Source: Bdellovibrio sp. NC01 (GTDB taxonomy: Bacteria > Bdellovibrionota > Bdellovibrionia > Bdellovibrionales > Bdellovibrionaceae). Taken from it: 64,000 bases of DNA. The stretch spans positions 2,666,001 to 2,730,000 of the forward strand of contig NZ_CP030034.1 in assembly GCF_006874625.1 (NCBI RefSeq), written 5' to 3'. The position numbers were made by a program, and so were the translations under genes. The notes beneath the pieces are model-generated. The model had not been told where the DNA came from, made no database searches, and saw only the letters and a list, made by a program, of their open reading frames with translations. This document shows positions 25,103-34,260 of the stretch, piece by piece (positions within the stretch are counted from its first letter, which is position 1; each line of letters starts with the position of its first letter).

Positions 25103-26238
25103 TTCGCTAATTTAAAATACATCGCAGTCGAAGCGGTTTCGTTCACTACACGTTGCGAGATCGCCGGTTGATTCATGAAGTAACCCAAGGCACGCATTTG
25201 ATTTGTGCGAATGACTCCGGCGCTGGTGTTGTTCAGATTCCACGTGCTGGTGAATGCGACATTCTTAAACTGATTCTTCCAATCCCATTGTTTGAAATTC
25301 GCTTGGCCCCATTGATGGGCCATGTTCGCCAAATGGCAACTGGCGCAGTCAACAGTGCCAGGATTATGACGGTCTGGATTTTCATATTCTTGTACTAAGG
25401 CCATCAGATCTTGAAGTTCGCCGTCAGAAGATTTCTTTTTTACCGTGTAAGAATCCTGGATCAACTTACCAAACAGCGGATCTTCTTGCGGTGTTGGCAT
25501 CATCCCACCCGTAAAACTTTGAAATGCCGAAGAGCTGGAAATAATTCCTTGGGTGCGGCCTTTGATTCTTGGAATCGTCATAAATTTCGGCTCGCCATTT
25601 ACAACATCAAAGCCCGAGAAAATCCACAATTGTTCGCCTGCCATGACATTCATATTGGTCATGCGAATCAAAGTTTTTTCTCCGCAGTATTTTAAAATCA
25701 AATTTCTTAATTTTGTATAATACGGACCTTTTAAGCCCTCAGCCTTCATGCGTGGATGAATTTGCAAAGCATCACTGGTTTGACCCGACGATAAGGCCTG
25801 CCACTCTTTCCAGATTTGTGTGAATGTCGTGTCATCAAATTCATAAAAGCTGTGAACGGCGGCATCACGAGTCGTCACACCCTCTTCAGCAAAAATCACG
25901 GGCTGCCAAACCAAACGAATTTGTCGACGGCAGTTGCGTGGTCCTTCGCCTTCAATAAAACATGGATCAATACGTACACCGATGACACGAACGGCATTTT
26001 TTAAAAGCTGCGAATTTGGAATTTCAGGAACAAGCTGTACAAATTCCAGCAAAGTTTTTTTGGAAAGCAGCGGACCTTGCGCGCCTTCATCCTGGTAATT
26101 CAAAAGCAATGGAAATTCTTGCTGGTTTGGCAGTGGAATCAAAATCGTTAAATCATTCAAGCTCATCGCACGCGATGAAATTGGCGCCCAAAGCATAACT
26201 GCAACAATACTGACATAGAGCAAATTTTTGATTCTCAT
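25099..26238 (-). CDS. exported protein with one c-type haem motif
   Basis: The 379-residue protein has a signal peptide (MRIKNLLYVSIVAVMLWAPI, ending SSRA) and a single CxxCH haem site (DCASCHLANMAH) about 80 residues from the C terminus. The rest matches no family I recognise. A Met such as that in the following ANMAH could be the distal ligand, which is an inference. The ATG at 26238 is chosen for its GAAGG site. Upstream Met codons lack one and would lengthen the signal. It probably acts as a periplasmic electron carrier or a peroxidase-like protein. Confidence 0.72.
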   Translation of the reverse strand: MRIKNLLYVSIVAVMLWAPISSRAMSLNDLTILIPLPNQQEFPLLLNYQDEGAQGPLLSKKTLLEFVQLVPEIPNSQLLKNAVRVIGVRIDPCFIEGEGPRNCRRQIRLVWQPVIFAEEGVTTRDAAVHSFYEFDDTTFTQIWKEWQALSSGQTSDALQIHPRMKAEGLKGPYYTKLRNLILKYCGEKTLIRMTNMNVMAGEQLWIFSGFDVVNGEPKFMTIPRIKGRTQGIISSSSAFQSFTGGMMPTPQEDPLFGKLIQDSYTVKKKSSDGELQDLMALVQEYENPDRHNPGTVDCASCHLANMAHQWGQANFKQWDWKNQFKNVAFTSTWNLNNTSAGVIRTNQMRALGYFMNQPAISQRVVNETASTAMYFKLAN

Positions 26239-26440
26239 TGCGACCTTCATCCCAAAACCCAAGACAAGACTCAATCACGAAGCACTAATTGAAAACAAGT
26301 TGATTGACGCCTTGTGCGAGGCACTCCGGCACAGTCTAGAGGGCAAATTGCCTCGATGTTCTTGTGTAACGTCCCTTGCTTGCACCCTATCGTGGCGTAG
26401 CAATTGCTCTAACCAATTCTGACGAGATGGAGGATTGACC

Positions 26441-27058
26441 ATGAAAAAGACGGCTAAAAAAAGCAAAGCGGCGACAGCCAAATCTAAAGTCCAACGCAAA
26501 AAAGCACCAATGAAAATGGCATCCGGCAGAACTGGCAAAGCTGTCGACAAAGAAGGCGACATCATAAATCTTATCTTAGAAGATCATCGTTCTTTGAAAG
26601 AACTTATCAAAGTGATGAAAGATACCGACAACGATATGGAGCAACGTCAGCAAGCGTTTGATGACTTTGCCCCACTACTTGTCTTGCACGCCAAACCTGA
26701 AGAACAAACTTTATATGTTGAATGCAAACAAGACGAAGAACTTCGTACAGAAGGCTTTGAAGGCGACGTTGAACATCAACTTGCCGATCAAATGCTGGAA
26801 GAAATCGAAAGAACTGAAGATGAAGATTTATGGTCTGCTCGTGTGAAAGTTTTGGCTGAACTCGTGGAACATCACATCCAAGAAGAGGAAGGCGAACTTC
26901 TTCCAGACTTTAGAGATCATTCTGAATTAGAAGATCGTGTCGAGTTGGGCAAAAGATTTATTGAGCTCAAAGAGCGCTATTTAGCTTTGGGTGGAACGGA
27001 CTCTCCTTCAGAAGTGGAACTTGAAGAAGAAGAGCACCATCACCATCCAGGACATTAA
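26441..27058 (+). CDS. hemerythrin-like protein with histone-like basic tail
   Basis: The 205-residue product starts with about 35 residues rich in Lys, Ala and Arg (KKTAKKSKAATAKSKVQRKK), like a histone H1 tail. A hemerythrin HHE four-helix domain follows, with ligand candidates in LEDHRSLKEL, VLHAKPEEQTLY, DVEHQLAD and LVEHHIQEEEGELLP. It ends in EEEEHHHHPGH. Hemerythrins bind O2 or NO at a di-iron site. The basic tail suggests nucleic-acid binding. GGAGG precedes the ATG at 26441. There is no signal peptide, so it is cytoplasmic. Confidence 0.85.
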   Translation: MKKTAKKSKAATAKSKVQRKKAPMKMASGRTGKAVDKEGDIINLILEDHRSLKELIKVMKDTDNDMEQRQQAFDDFAPLLVLHAKPEEQTLYVECKQDEELRTEGFEGDVEHQLADQMLEEIERTEDEDLWSARVKVLAELVEHHIQEEEGELLPDFRDHSELEDRVELGKRFIELKERYLALGGTDSPSEVELEEEEHHHHPGH

Positions 27059-27837
27059 GCGGTCGCAGGTCTTCGAAATACTTGAAAGTACAACATCAGC
27101 GCAAATAAAATTCCTGATGTCAAAACCGGTATTGCGAAACCGAAGTAGTTAAATTTGCTGAATGCAAAACCGCCCACGACTGAACCAAGTCCAAAGAAAA
27201 AGATGATCCCAATACGCATCAAATTGGGCTTGGTTTCGTCATTATAATTATCACCCAGCGAATGACGATTTAAAAATCGCATCAAACCAATACCCAAATC
27301 CGTCGTAATCCCTGTTAAATGCGTCGTGCGCACAACTGATTTTGAAACCGTCGTGATTGTGCCGTTTTGAATTCCACAACTTAAACACAACATCATCAAT
27401 AGCGCATAGTCACGAGAGGCTCCAAAGGGCTCACCAAATGTACCGAAGTACCCGCCGACGCCCCCAATGAGCACCGCTGTAATAAGGAAGAAAATCAGGC
27501 CGAAGCTGATGTAGTATTTTGGTTTTTTATGAAGCTTCAAACGAATGTCGACAAGATAACCGCTTAACATCGCACCTAACAAAAAGAACAACGGTGTCGC
27601 GAGCATTCCAAACGCAGAACCATGCGGCTGTGTCAGCTCATAACCAAAGAAGGTTGCAAAACCTGTGACATGTGAAACAAAACGATGACAAGCCATGAAG
27701 CCGCCGATATTCAACACACCGGCTTGAAATGCCATGGACATCCAGATGGCAACGTTACTTTTGGAATAGTGAGAGATGGATTCGTTTCCGAATAACACAA
27801 AGTACCTCGAGATATTCGTAGATGGTAACACATCCAC
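27055..27837 (-). CDS. DUF1275 (YoaK-like) membrane protein
   Basis: This 260-residue integral membrane protein has about six helices. It shows the DUF1275 pattern: AFQAGVLNIGGFMACHRFVSHVTG at the N terminus, then GIQNGTITTVSKSVVRTTHLTG around the middle. The family has a major-facilitator-like half fold and unknown substrate. The stop shares bases with that of the convergent hemerythrin gene (TTAA). Confidence 0.85.
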   Translation of the reverse strand: MDVLPSTNISRYFVLFGNESISHYSKSNVAIWMSMAFQAGVLNIGGFMACHRFVSHVTGFATFFGYELTQPHGSAFGMLATPLFFLLGAMLSGYLVDIRLKLHKKPKYYISFGLIFFLITAVLIGGVGGYFGTFGEPFGASRDYALLMMLCLSCGIQNGTITTVSKSVVRTTHLTGITTDLGIGLMRFLNRHSLGDNYNDETKPNLMRIGIIFFFGLGSVVGGFAFSKFNYFGFAIPVLTSGILFALMLYFQVFRRPATA

Positions 27838-27904
27838 CGCTGTTTATGAGTAGCCACCAGCCCTTAGACTTGGTAGATTCTTTGAATCTAACGAGGATGG
27901 ATTC

Positions 27905-29032
27905 ATGCCGACGAAGAATGCAAAACCAGAAGATAGCAGCGCCTTCAAACACTTTTATAATAAAGCTTATCTGAAACGCCTCGGGAAAAGTCTGGCTGCT
28001 GTTCATCCGGAATTCAAGGAAGCAGACCTTGTAAAACTCGAGCACGATCTCAACAAACTTGAGATGAAAGCACGCGTCCATTTGATTCGTGATCATCTTG
28101 CCGTGTCTTTACCTGCCGACTTCAAAAAAACTGTGCGACTTCTAAAGGAAGCGACCAAGAATTCTGCTTTATCAGGGTTTGAGCTGTGGCCCATCACAGA
28201 ATACGTGCAACGTCATGGTTTGCAACATCCAGAAATTTCGTTAGAGGCATTGAAATATCTGACACCCCTGTTCACGGCGGAATTCGCCGTGCGCCCTTTC
28301 ATTTCCCATCATCAAGACCTGACAATGGAATTTCTTTTGAAGTGCAGTGTCAGCGACGATCATCACGTACGTCGTTGGGCCTCGGAAGGAAGTCGTTCAC
28401 GCCTGCCCTGGGGCGAGCGCCTGCACGCCTTCATTAAAAAGCCAGAACTGACTTATGGTATTTTAGATAATCTTAAATACGACGAATCCATGTACGTTCG
28501 TAAAAGCGTCGCAAATCATTTAAATGATATCTCGAAAGACAATCCTGACAAAGTCATTCAAAAACTCAGCGAGTGGCAAAAACAAGCGCCACCTGAACAT
28601 CAAGACAAGATTACTTGGATTATCAAACACGCCTTACGTTCATTGATTAAAGCTGGTGATCCGAAAGCCTTGAAACTTATTGGTGTGAACAGTGGTGCGA
28701 AAGTACAAGTGGCCGATTTCAAAATCAGCGGCAAACAATTCCAATTGGGCGACCGTCTTGAGTTTGAATTTACTGTGAAGTCTGACGCTAACAAAGATCA
28801 GAAACTTGTGATCGACTATATTATTCATTTTGTAAAAGCGAATAAAAAGACGGCACCAAAAGTTTTTAAACTAAAAAACGTCAACCTACCGGCCAAAGGC
28901 GAATTGAAAATCGCAAAAAGTCATCACCTGAAACGTGTGACGACAAGAACGTTTTATCCAGGCCAACACGCCATCGAAATTCAAATCAATGGCGCGAAGG
29001 TTGGTAAAAAAGATTGGAAGCTGAAGGTCTAA
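27905..29032 (+). CDS. alkC: AlkC-type alkylpurine DNA glycosylase with Ig-like domain
   Basis: The 375-residue product has an N-terminal helical-repeat (HEAT-like) domain with AlkC signatures ([40 protein letters not shown]). A C-terminal beta-sandwich of about 100 residues follows ([20 protein letters not shown] to the end), matching the Ig-like domain known in AlkC. The family excises 3-methyladenine-type lesions without flipping the base. The gene stands alone, convergent with a chemoreceptor whose stop codon it shares in part. The weak SD GAGG precedes the ATG. Confidence 0.85.
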   Translation: MPTKNAKPEDSSAFKHFYNKAYLKRLGKSLAAVHPEFKEADLVKLEHDLNKLEMKARVHLIRDHLAVSLPADFKKTVRLLKEATKNSALSGFELWPITEYVQRHGLQHPEISLEALKYLTPLFTAEFAVRPFISHHQDLTMEFLLKCSVSDDHHVRRWASEGSRSRLPWGERLHAFIKKPELTYGILDNLKYDESMYVRKSVANHLNDISKDNPDKVIQKLSEWQKQAPPEHQDKITWIIKHALRSLIKAGDPKALKLIGVNSGAKVQVADFKISGKQFQLGDRLEFEFTVKSDANKDQKLVIDYIIHFVKANKKTAPKVFKLKNVNLPAKGELKIAKSHHLKRVTTRTFYPGQHAIEIQINGAKVGKKDWKLKV

Positions 29033-30465
29033 GCGGCCTTCTGCCCTTCCACCATATGACGAAGTTCCAAAATCAAACGATCTACCGACTCGGTCTTTTC
29101 GTTTAGCTCCATCGCAGTCCTAGAAACTTGTTCTGAAGCCTGAGTATTGGCTTGTGAAGTGCGATCCAGTTCACCCAGAACTTCTTCCACTTTACCGATA
29201 CCAATCTTTTGCTCTTCACTTGAAGAAGCAATGTCATGATTAAATACCGTCACTTGCTCAACAGACTTCACGATACGTTCTAAAACTAAACGGCCCTGAT
29301 CAGCTTTACTAACACCTTCGTTAATGTGGTTTGAGCTTTCTTTAATCAGATCCGAGATTTCTTTTGCTGATGACGTACTTCTGCCCGCCAAAGATCTGAC
29401 GGCTTCCGCAACGACGGCGAAGCCTTTACCTGCCTCACCAGCACGCGCAGCTTCCACGGCGGCATTCAGCGCCAACAGATTTGTCTGGAAAGAAATGTCT
29501 TCGATAATGGTGATAATGTCCTGCATGCGTTTTGAACTGTCGCTAATGCGGTTCATGGATTCGATCAACTGCCCCACCGCTTGCGAACCATCACTTGCAG
29601 ACGTTTTCGATTGTTCCGCCGCCAAACGTGCATGCCCCGCTTTTTCGCTGCTTAGATTCACCATCGAAGAAATCTGGGTCATTGAAGCTGTACTTGATTC
29701 AAGCATAGACGCTGTCTTGAATGAACCCTCGTGCACGGTAGAACTAACTGCTGTCAGCGTTGAAGCCGCTGATTGCACGTCTTCAGAATTTTTAGCCAAT
29801 GAATCACAAATGCGCTTTACTGCCGCAGTAATTTTCGTCGACATAAAGAATGAAAACACGCCCGCTGCCAAAATACTGCCGATTGAAATCCATAACATCA
29901 ATTGTTTGGCGATGTCCTTACCCGAATGTGCCAAGGCCACTGCTTTATCCGACAATTCAGCTTGATAACGAGTTTCTTCTAGCAAAGACACATAGACGCC
30001 ATTTGCTTTGACTCCGCAAATGTCACGGATTTGATGAACGACCTCTTGGTGATTGGTCTTATAGTCCTTTGCAAGCGCCAAAAGATTTACACCGAATGTT
30101 TTAAACTCGCTCCATGATTTATAAAAGTCTTGATAACTTTTGCGATCAGTAGCAGTGGGATCAATTTTTAAATACGCATTAATATGTTGTTCGAACTTTG
30201 CAACTTGCTCGACAGACTGTTGCGCGTAGTGATTCACTTCTTCTTGGGTATTGCCTTCAAGTCCCATGCTGCGCACTTGGATGCGCAATTCGCGAATCGT
30301 CGCACGAAGATCTGCAAGCGTACGAATTGCAGGAAGATTTTCTCCAGAGACTTTGGAGTACTTGTCACTGACATCGTTTAAAAAGTAAAAGCCGATGGCG
30401 CCACTGGATGCAGAGACGATTGCCGCCAACATGCAAATCAAGGTTAATTTCACCTTCAAACTCAT
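29029..30465 (-). CDS. methyl-accepting chemotaxis protein (four-helix-bundle sensor)
   Basis: This 478-residue chemoreceptor has membrane segments near residues 7-30 and 186-208. The periplasmic region between them is entirely helical, of the four-helix-bundle MCP type. The cytoplasmic signalling hairpin carries the conserved tip [29 protein letters not shown] classical HAMP is hard to see. A sigma28-like promoter lies upstream (30489-30515), as expected for a motility gene. The ligand is unknown. Confidence 0.92.
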   Translation of the reverse strand: MSLKVKLTLICMLAAIVSASSGAIGFYFLNDVSDKYSKVSGENLPAIRTLADLRATIRELRIQVRSMGLEGNTQEEVNHYAQQSVEQVAKFEQHINAYLKIDPTATDRKSYQDFYKSWSEFKTFGVNLLALAKDYKTNHQEVVHQIRDICGVKANGVYVSLLEETRYQAELSDKAVALAHSGKDIAKQLMLWISIGSILAAGVFSFFMSTKITAAVKRICDSLAKNSEDVQSAASTLTAVSSTVHEGSFKTASMLESSTASMTQISSMVNLSSEKAGHARLAAEQSKTSASDGSQAVGQLIESMNRISDSSKRMQDIITIIEDISFQTNLLALNAAVEAARAGEAGKGFAVVAEAVRSLAGRSTSSAKEISDLIKESSNHINEGVSKADQGRLVLERIVKSVEQVTVFNHDIASSSEEQKIGIGKVEEVLGELDRTSQANTQASEQVSRTAMELNEKTESVDRLILELRHMVEGQKAA

Positions 30466-30488
30466 AAGATACGCTCCTTATGAGGAAA

Positions 30489-30515
30489 GAATCGGTTCTA
30501 AGGATAATTACTTAA
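30489..30515 (-). promoter_or_regulatory. putative sigma28 (FliA-type) promoter of the chemoreceptor
   Basis: Reading the minus strand, TTAA (30515-30512) and ACCGATTC (30496-30489) are separated by 15 bases, close to the TAAA-N15-GCCGATAA flagellar consensus. It lies 24 bases before the ATG. The 227 bases between it and the truncated haemoglobin gene showed no further feature. Confidence 0.45.
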
Positions 30516-30742
30516 CCCGTAAACTCGCTCCAGTTGGCTCTTTGGAGTCAAAACTATTTGATCGAATTTCGCTAAAACTATGAGAAATATTTCGCGCATC
30601 GTGAACGACACTTGTAAACAATGCGAAACCTACCAGACTTCAGAAGTGAATGCTAACAATTGTCTAAACTCTATCACGAGAATTAATCGCAGCAGTGAGC
30701 GCATTTTAATAAGGACTAGTTTTTAACAATTTGTTCCAGATG

Positions 30743-31138
30743 CTATTCTTCCGGCTGATTTCGCATGTGATCAGCCAAATTTAAAAGGGAGTGCAACAAT
30801 TCAGAACGAAGTGGTTCTTGGATTTGCATGTCATCAAATGCTTGCACCATACACAACATCCATTGATCGCGTTCCGATTTGCCGATCTTAAATGGAAAGT
30901 GGCGCATACGCATACGAGGATGACCGAAACGCTCGATGAAAAGATTCGGTCCCCCCAACCATCCTGATAAGAACATAAATAACTTTTCTTCAGAACCACG
31001 CAAGTTTTCGGGATGCATTTGGCGAATGCCTTGCGCTTCAGGCATCGTGTGCATGATTTCATAGAAACGTTGCACAAGCTTGCGAAGAACTTCTTCGCCA
31101 CCAAGTTGCTCGTAGGGTGTGGGTTGTTTCTCTGTCAT
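30743..31138 (-). CDS. group II truncated haemoglobin
   Basis: The 131-residue globin matches truncated haemoglobin group II (GlbO-like). It has YEQLGGEEVLRKLVQRFYEIM at the start, the FLSGWLGGPNLFIERFGHPRMRMRH core with the proximal His, the group's WG-type packing and the terminal HSLLNLADHMRN. Such globins bind O2, NO or peroxide. It is the last gene of a minus-strand cluster that includes a terminase-like and small membrane genes, 16 bases after the terminase-like stop. Confidence 0.9.
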   Translation of the reverse strand: MTEKQPTPYEQLGGEEVLRKLVQRFYEIMHTMPEAQGIRQMHPENLRGSEEKLFMFLSGWLGGPNLFIERFGHPRMRMRHFPFKIGKSERDQWMLCMVQAFDDMQIQEPLRSELLHSLLNLADHMRNQPEE

Positions 31139-31154
31139 GCGTGACTCTTACTTT

Positions 31155-31463
31155 CTAAAACTCTTGAAGTCCAAGAATCTCTTTACAGATATCCATTTGT
31201 CGCTCAATTTCCGCAATCGCTTTATCAAGCTTCAATCGTTCGCGTGGATCAAGATCGTTTTCCAGTGCCGCAACAACCATAGGCTGTTTCTTTAACCAGG
31301 CGCCCTGACGGGAAGCATAGTTTTCTGGAATGCCCGCGCGGTAAGCCGATTGTTTGGCGTTTCCATCTTTCAGATACTCAACAATAAATTTTAAAGTTTC
31401 CAGCGTGAGCATTTTTCTGTGCGCCTTCAGTCTGGAAGAAAAAGCCATTTGGCGAATTCGCAT
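31155..31463 (-). CDS. phage terminase small-subunit-like protein, lone
   Basis: This 102-residue protein has the DNA-binding pattern of Terminase_2 small subunits: LETLKFIVEYLKDGNAKQSA, then YRAGIPENYASRQGAWLKK, and a C-terminal helix rich in charged residues. In phages this protein recognises pac sites. Here there is no large terminase, portal or capsid gene nearby, so it is probably a domesticated DNA-binding protein. AAGGGGAC precedes the ATG. Its neighbours are housekeeping-like on both sides. Confidence 0.65.
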   Translation of the reverse strand: MRIRQMAFSSRLKAHRKMLTLETLKFIVEYLKDGNAKQSAYRAGIPENYASRQGAWLKKQPMVVAALENDLDPRERLKLDKAIAEIERQMDICKEILGLQEF

Positions 31464-31472
31464 CTTGTCCCC

Positions 31473-31850
31473 TTACAGAAATGCTCGACGGAAAATCTTG
31501 TCGACCGTATAGATTGCCGCACTGGAAACGAAAGCCGCAGCACCAAGGCCGCCTCCGAATCCTTTTACCAGTGGAATCAAATAATACAAAATTAAAGCAA
31601 ACACGACGCTTGCAAGCAAAACTCTTTTCCACCCTAGTCTTGATTTATCAGTCATCCCCACAAATGTCGCACCAAAGAACGCCGCTTGCAGTCCCAATAC
31701 GAATGGCAGATTCGTGAAGCCAATCAAAACCGCAAACACCAGCGAAGGCGCACTTGAAGCACGCACCGTCGGCCATTGTCTTTTATGTATCAGATAATAA
31801 GTGATTTCAGCTCCCAGAATAGAGGCCGCGATTAAGCACGCTAAGATCAT
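31473..31850 (-). CDS. small membrane protein, paralogue of its neighbour
   Basis: This 125-residue protein has about four membrane helices. Its end, VKGFGGGLGAAAFVSSAAIY, matches LKGFGGRLGAIAFISSLLGI in the preceding gene product, so the two arose by duplication. The ATG at 31850 overlaps the preceding stop as ATGA, which favours it over the GTG at 31856. Paired small membrane paralogues often form hetero-oligomeric transporters or channels. The substrate is unknown. Confidence 0.7.
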   Translation of the reverse strand: MILACLIAASILGAEITYYLIHKRQWPTVRASSAPSLVFAVLIGFTNLPFVLGLQAAFFGATFVGMTDKSRLGWKRVLLASVVFALILYYLIPLVKGFGGGLGAAAFVSSAAIYTVDKIFRRAFL

Positions 31851-32245
31851 AACCACAACCTCATCGCGATTCCCAATAACGACGAGATAAATGCGATCGC
31901 GCCAAGACGACCACCAAAACCTTTAAGGTACGGAGTCAAAGCGAAGTACACCGTGCTACCGATAATTGAAACGAGAAGAATTTCCCACAGACCCGCACTG
32001 ACAACTTTTGAACCCATCGCAACGAATGCGCCCATATAAATGTTGGCATGCACATGAACACTATCGATGCGTTTTGTTTGTGGTATGAAAGTACCTAAAA
32101 GACCGGTGAAGGCTGCCGCGACAACGGCTGTCCATTGAAACTGCGCTTGCAGAAAGAAGCAAAAGTAACATCCCGCAAGAAATGTCGCGAACTTATAAAA
32201 CCAAAGTTCACCGTGTTTGCGAGAAAACTGCCAAATAAAACTCAT
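31847..32245 (-). CDS. small membrane protein, first of a paralogous pair
   Basis: The 132-residue product has about four hydrophobic helices and the same closing motif, YLKGFGGRLGAIAFISS, as the next gene, to which it is coupled by an ATGA overlap. Three Cys/Phe-rich residues lie in the first helix (GCYFCFF). No family is recognised. The pair is conserved in topology, and the shared GFGG-LGA-AF-SS motif near the end of each is probably functional. Confidence 0.7.
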   Translation of the reverse strand: MSFIWQFSRKHGELWFYKFATFLAGCYFCFFLQAQFQWTAVVAAAFTGLLGTFIPQTKRIDSVHVHANIYMGAFVAMGSKVVSAGLWEILLVSIIGSTVYFALTPYLKGFGGRLGAIAFISSLLGIAMRLWL

Positions 32246-32279
32246 AGGCCCTTATGCTATAGCACTCGGAACCTAATTG

Positions 32280-32540
32280 CTACCATTTGCCAAAAAAGCT
32301 GCGGGCCTTCTTCATAAATTGAACTTCTAAATCCAATTCTTCAGAAAGAGCTTCAACAATAGCTCGGTCTTTATTCAGATCCACGATTTCGCCAGGGCGA
32401 TAAATAAGGTCTTCATCCGAAGATTCGAAAGTTACCCAACCGACCCCTTTTGCGACACGGACCGAAACCTGAGCAGAACCCGGTTTTAAATCCTGGGGAC
32501 GCCATAACTCACCTTTTTGAAGCCTAACTGTATAAAGCAT
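32280..32540 (-). CDS. DUF2917-like small protein
   Basis: This 86-residue soluble protein has a short beta-rich core, VSVRVAKGVGWVTFESSDED followed by LIYRPGEIVDLN. That arrangement resembles the cupin-like DUF2917 family, with the typical Trp after the first strand and a Gly-Asp/Glu turn. The function is unknown. It lies upstream of the membrane pair on the same strand, separated by 34 bases. Confidence 0.6.
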   Translation of the reverse strand: MLYTVRLQKGELWRPQDLKPGSAQVSVRVAKGVGWVTFESSDEDLIYRPGEIVDLNKDRAIVEALSEELDLEVQFMKKARSFFGKW

Positions 32541-32635
32541 ATGGTCTATTATACCGAATTTTATTAAGCTTCTATAGGTAAATACCAGGGTCTTTTAAAA
32601 ATCGAATGGCATTCGGCGCAAGCAAGGAGAGAGGC

Positions 32636-33079
32636 ATGAGTCTAGATAGTACTGACAGAAGAATATTAAGTCTGCTGAAAGAAGACTCACGTATGCAGTA
32701 TGCAGAGATCGGTAAAAAAGTAAATTTGTCAGCGCCCGCTGTTCATGCGCGCGTGAAAAAGATGGAAAGCAACAACATCATTCGCGGTTATACAATCGAC
32801 ATCAACCCCATCGCCCTGGAAGCTGATTTGTGTGCGTTCATCCGCATTGGTAAAGGTAAAGGAACTTCCGCTGAAGTCGCCAAAGAACTTGTGAAGATCA
32901 AACAAATTGAAGAGTGCCACGGTGTCGCTGGCGAAGACTGCTTGATGGTCAAATTGCGAACGCGTTCTACAGCAGAACTTTCAACTTTGATCGATCACAT
33001 TCGCGGCATTGAAGGAATTGATCGAACGCTGACCGTTGTAGTTTTAGAATCACATTTTGAACGAGGTCTGACGCCTTAA
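32636..33079 (+). CDS. Lrp/AsnC family transcriptional regulator
   Basis: The 147-residue protein has an N-terminal winged helix (LDSTDRRILSLLKEDSRMQY, then LSAPAVHARVKKMES) and a C-terminal RAM ligand-binding domain (CHGVAGEDCLMVKLRTRS). The family binds amino acids and controls metabolism genes. The ATG at 32636 lies after an AAGGAGAGAGGC site, and the family homology starts directly after it. It is a lone gene ended by a strong terminator. Neighbouring targets are not evident. Confidence 0.92.
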   Translation: MSLDSTDRRILSLLKEDSRMQYAEIGKKVNLSAPAVHARVKKMESNNIIRGYTIDINPIALEADLCAFIRIGKGKGTSAEVAKELVKIKQIEECHGVAGEDCLMVKLRTRSTAELSTLIDHIRGIEGIDRTLTVVVLESHFERGLTP

Positions 33080-33082
33080 GAA

Positions 33083-33110
33083 AAAAAGCCACTCTGCGGA
33101 GTGGCTTTTT
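33083..33110. terminator. bidirectional intrinsic terminator
   Basis: AAAAAGCCACTC and GAGTGGCTTTTT pair around a TGCG loop with T-runs on both strands. It lies between the Lrp gene and the convergent outer-membrane protein gene. Confidence 0.92.
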
Positions 33111-33115
33111 TGTTT

Positions 33116-34129
33116 TTAGAAGTAGTATTTATAACCAACACCGAAGCCCGTCAGATAGCCGCTACCGAAATCGACGGCAGTTGAAGCATCTGTGGCGCGA
33201 CCTTTAAGACCAATTGCTCGCAGGAAAACTTCACACGCAGAGTTTTCTGAAAACAAATAACCAAAGCCCAAGTTACCACCCACAGTTCCAGTGATATCCC
33301 AAACTTCGGTGTTACTGGCGTATGTCAAAGCTGGGACGCTATAATTCAGTGACAATGGCAAATATGCTTTGCTCCACTTGTAGGCGATGCCTGCTTCGAC
33401 GATGAAAATCGAAAACTCTGGTTGAGTGGAAAACGCATTGTTGTAATTACCGCTGGGACCTTTCATTGTTAATGAACTGACTTTGCGTCTTGGTTCATAA
33501 AGCAAGGAACCTGTTAAACCCCAAGAGTATTCGGCCGGATTTAGGTAATTAGCACCAAAACCAAAAGATCCTTTGCTATCGTAAGAGGCTTCAATAGTTC
33601 CCGTTCCACTACCCGTCGTGGCCTGTGCATTTTTGAAAATAACTTTATCTGCGACAGAATAATACAATGTCGCACTGAAGGGACTGCGGCCTTTCGCTTT
33701 CGTGCTTGTAGACGCCTTAGTTCCCGCTGCGGGTGCAACGGGCTTCATCATTGAAGGACTCTCAACAAGCAACGACGGTTCAACCGGTGTCGTTAAGGTT
33801 AAAGGTGTTCCTTGATTACAGTCACTGGCATCAAAGGCCATAAGTTTACGATTCACTTCTTGCAGTTCCAGAGTGCACTGATGACCATCTGGAAAAGTCG
33901 CAAGAAAGATCTTTCCACTACGGAATGGACTTTCGACACTAGATTCAACAATGACGATATTTTTACTACGAATGATTTGTTTGATCGCGTAGGAGATCAC
34001 GACAGGCGATTCAACCACGGGCTGCAAAGCCGGCGCATCGTCCAAACTCAATTCGTCACTAACATTTTGCGCAGACGCATTTGCTGCGATCACAAGAACG
34101 TACAAGATAGAAAAAATCGCCCTCTTCAT
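33116..34129 (-). CDS. outer-membrane beta-barrel protein
   Basis: This 337-residue protein has a signal peptide (MKRAIFSILYVLVIAANASA). An N-terminal beta-rich domain includes a short hydrophobic strand series and one Cys pair (HQCTLEL and SDCNQG). A Ser/Thr/Lys-rich linker follows, then a C-terminal barrel of alternating polar and aromatic residues ending in GYKYYF, the usual BamA recognition ending. The ATG at 34129 has GGTGAGGG upstream. The substrate is unknown. Confidence 0.75.
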   Translation of the reverse strand: MKRAIFSILYVLVIAANASAQNVSDELSLDDAPALQPVVESPVVISYAIKQIIRSKNIVIVESSVESPFRSGKIFLATFPDGHQCTLELQEVNRKLMAFDASDCNQGTPLTLTTPVEPSLLVESPSMMKPVAPAAGTKASTSTKAKGRSPFSATLYYSVADKVIFKNAQATTGSGTGTIEASYDSKGSFGFGANYLNPAEYSWGLTGSLLYEPRRKVSSLTMKGPSGNYNNAFSTQPEFSIFIVEAGIAYKWSKAYLPLSLNYSVPALTYASNTEVWDITGTVGGNLGFGYLFSENSACEVFLRAIGLKGRATDASTAVDFGSGYLTGFGVGYKYYF

Positions 34130-34260
34130 AACCCTCACCTGTTACTTTTTCTAAGTAAACAGAGCGCTGTTAATAGGGGAAGTCGATAGTGCTTCGTGTG
34201 ACTACAAATAGACAAACATCCAGATGTTTATGTCAAAGAGTAGCAAAGAAAAACCATTCT

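Noticed and set aside
26275-26565. Antisense frame with a hydrophobic middle
   Set aside because: It is the complement of the Lys/Ala-rich tail of the hemerythrin gene and its upstream spacer.
29324-29965. 213-codon frame antisense to the chemoreceptor
   Set aside because: It lies wholly inside the conserved signalling hairpin coded on the minus strand, and its residues follow from that sequence.
31155-31463. Prophage
   Set aside because: Only a terminase small-subunit-like gene is present. No portal, capsid, tail, integrase or attachment repeats were seen.
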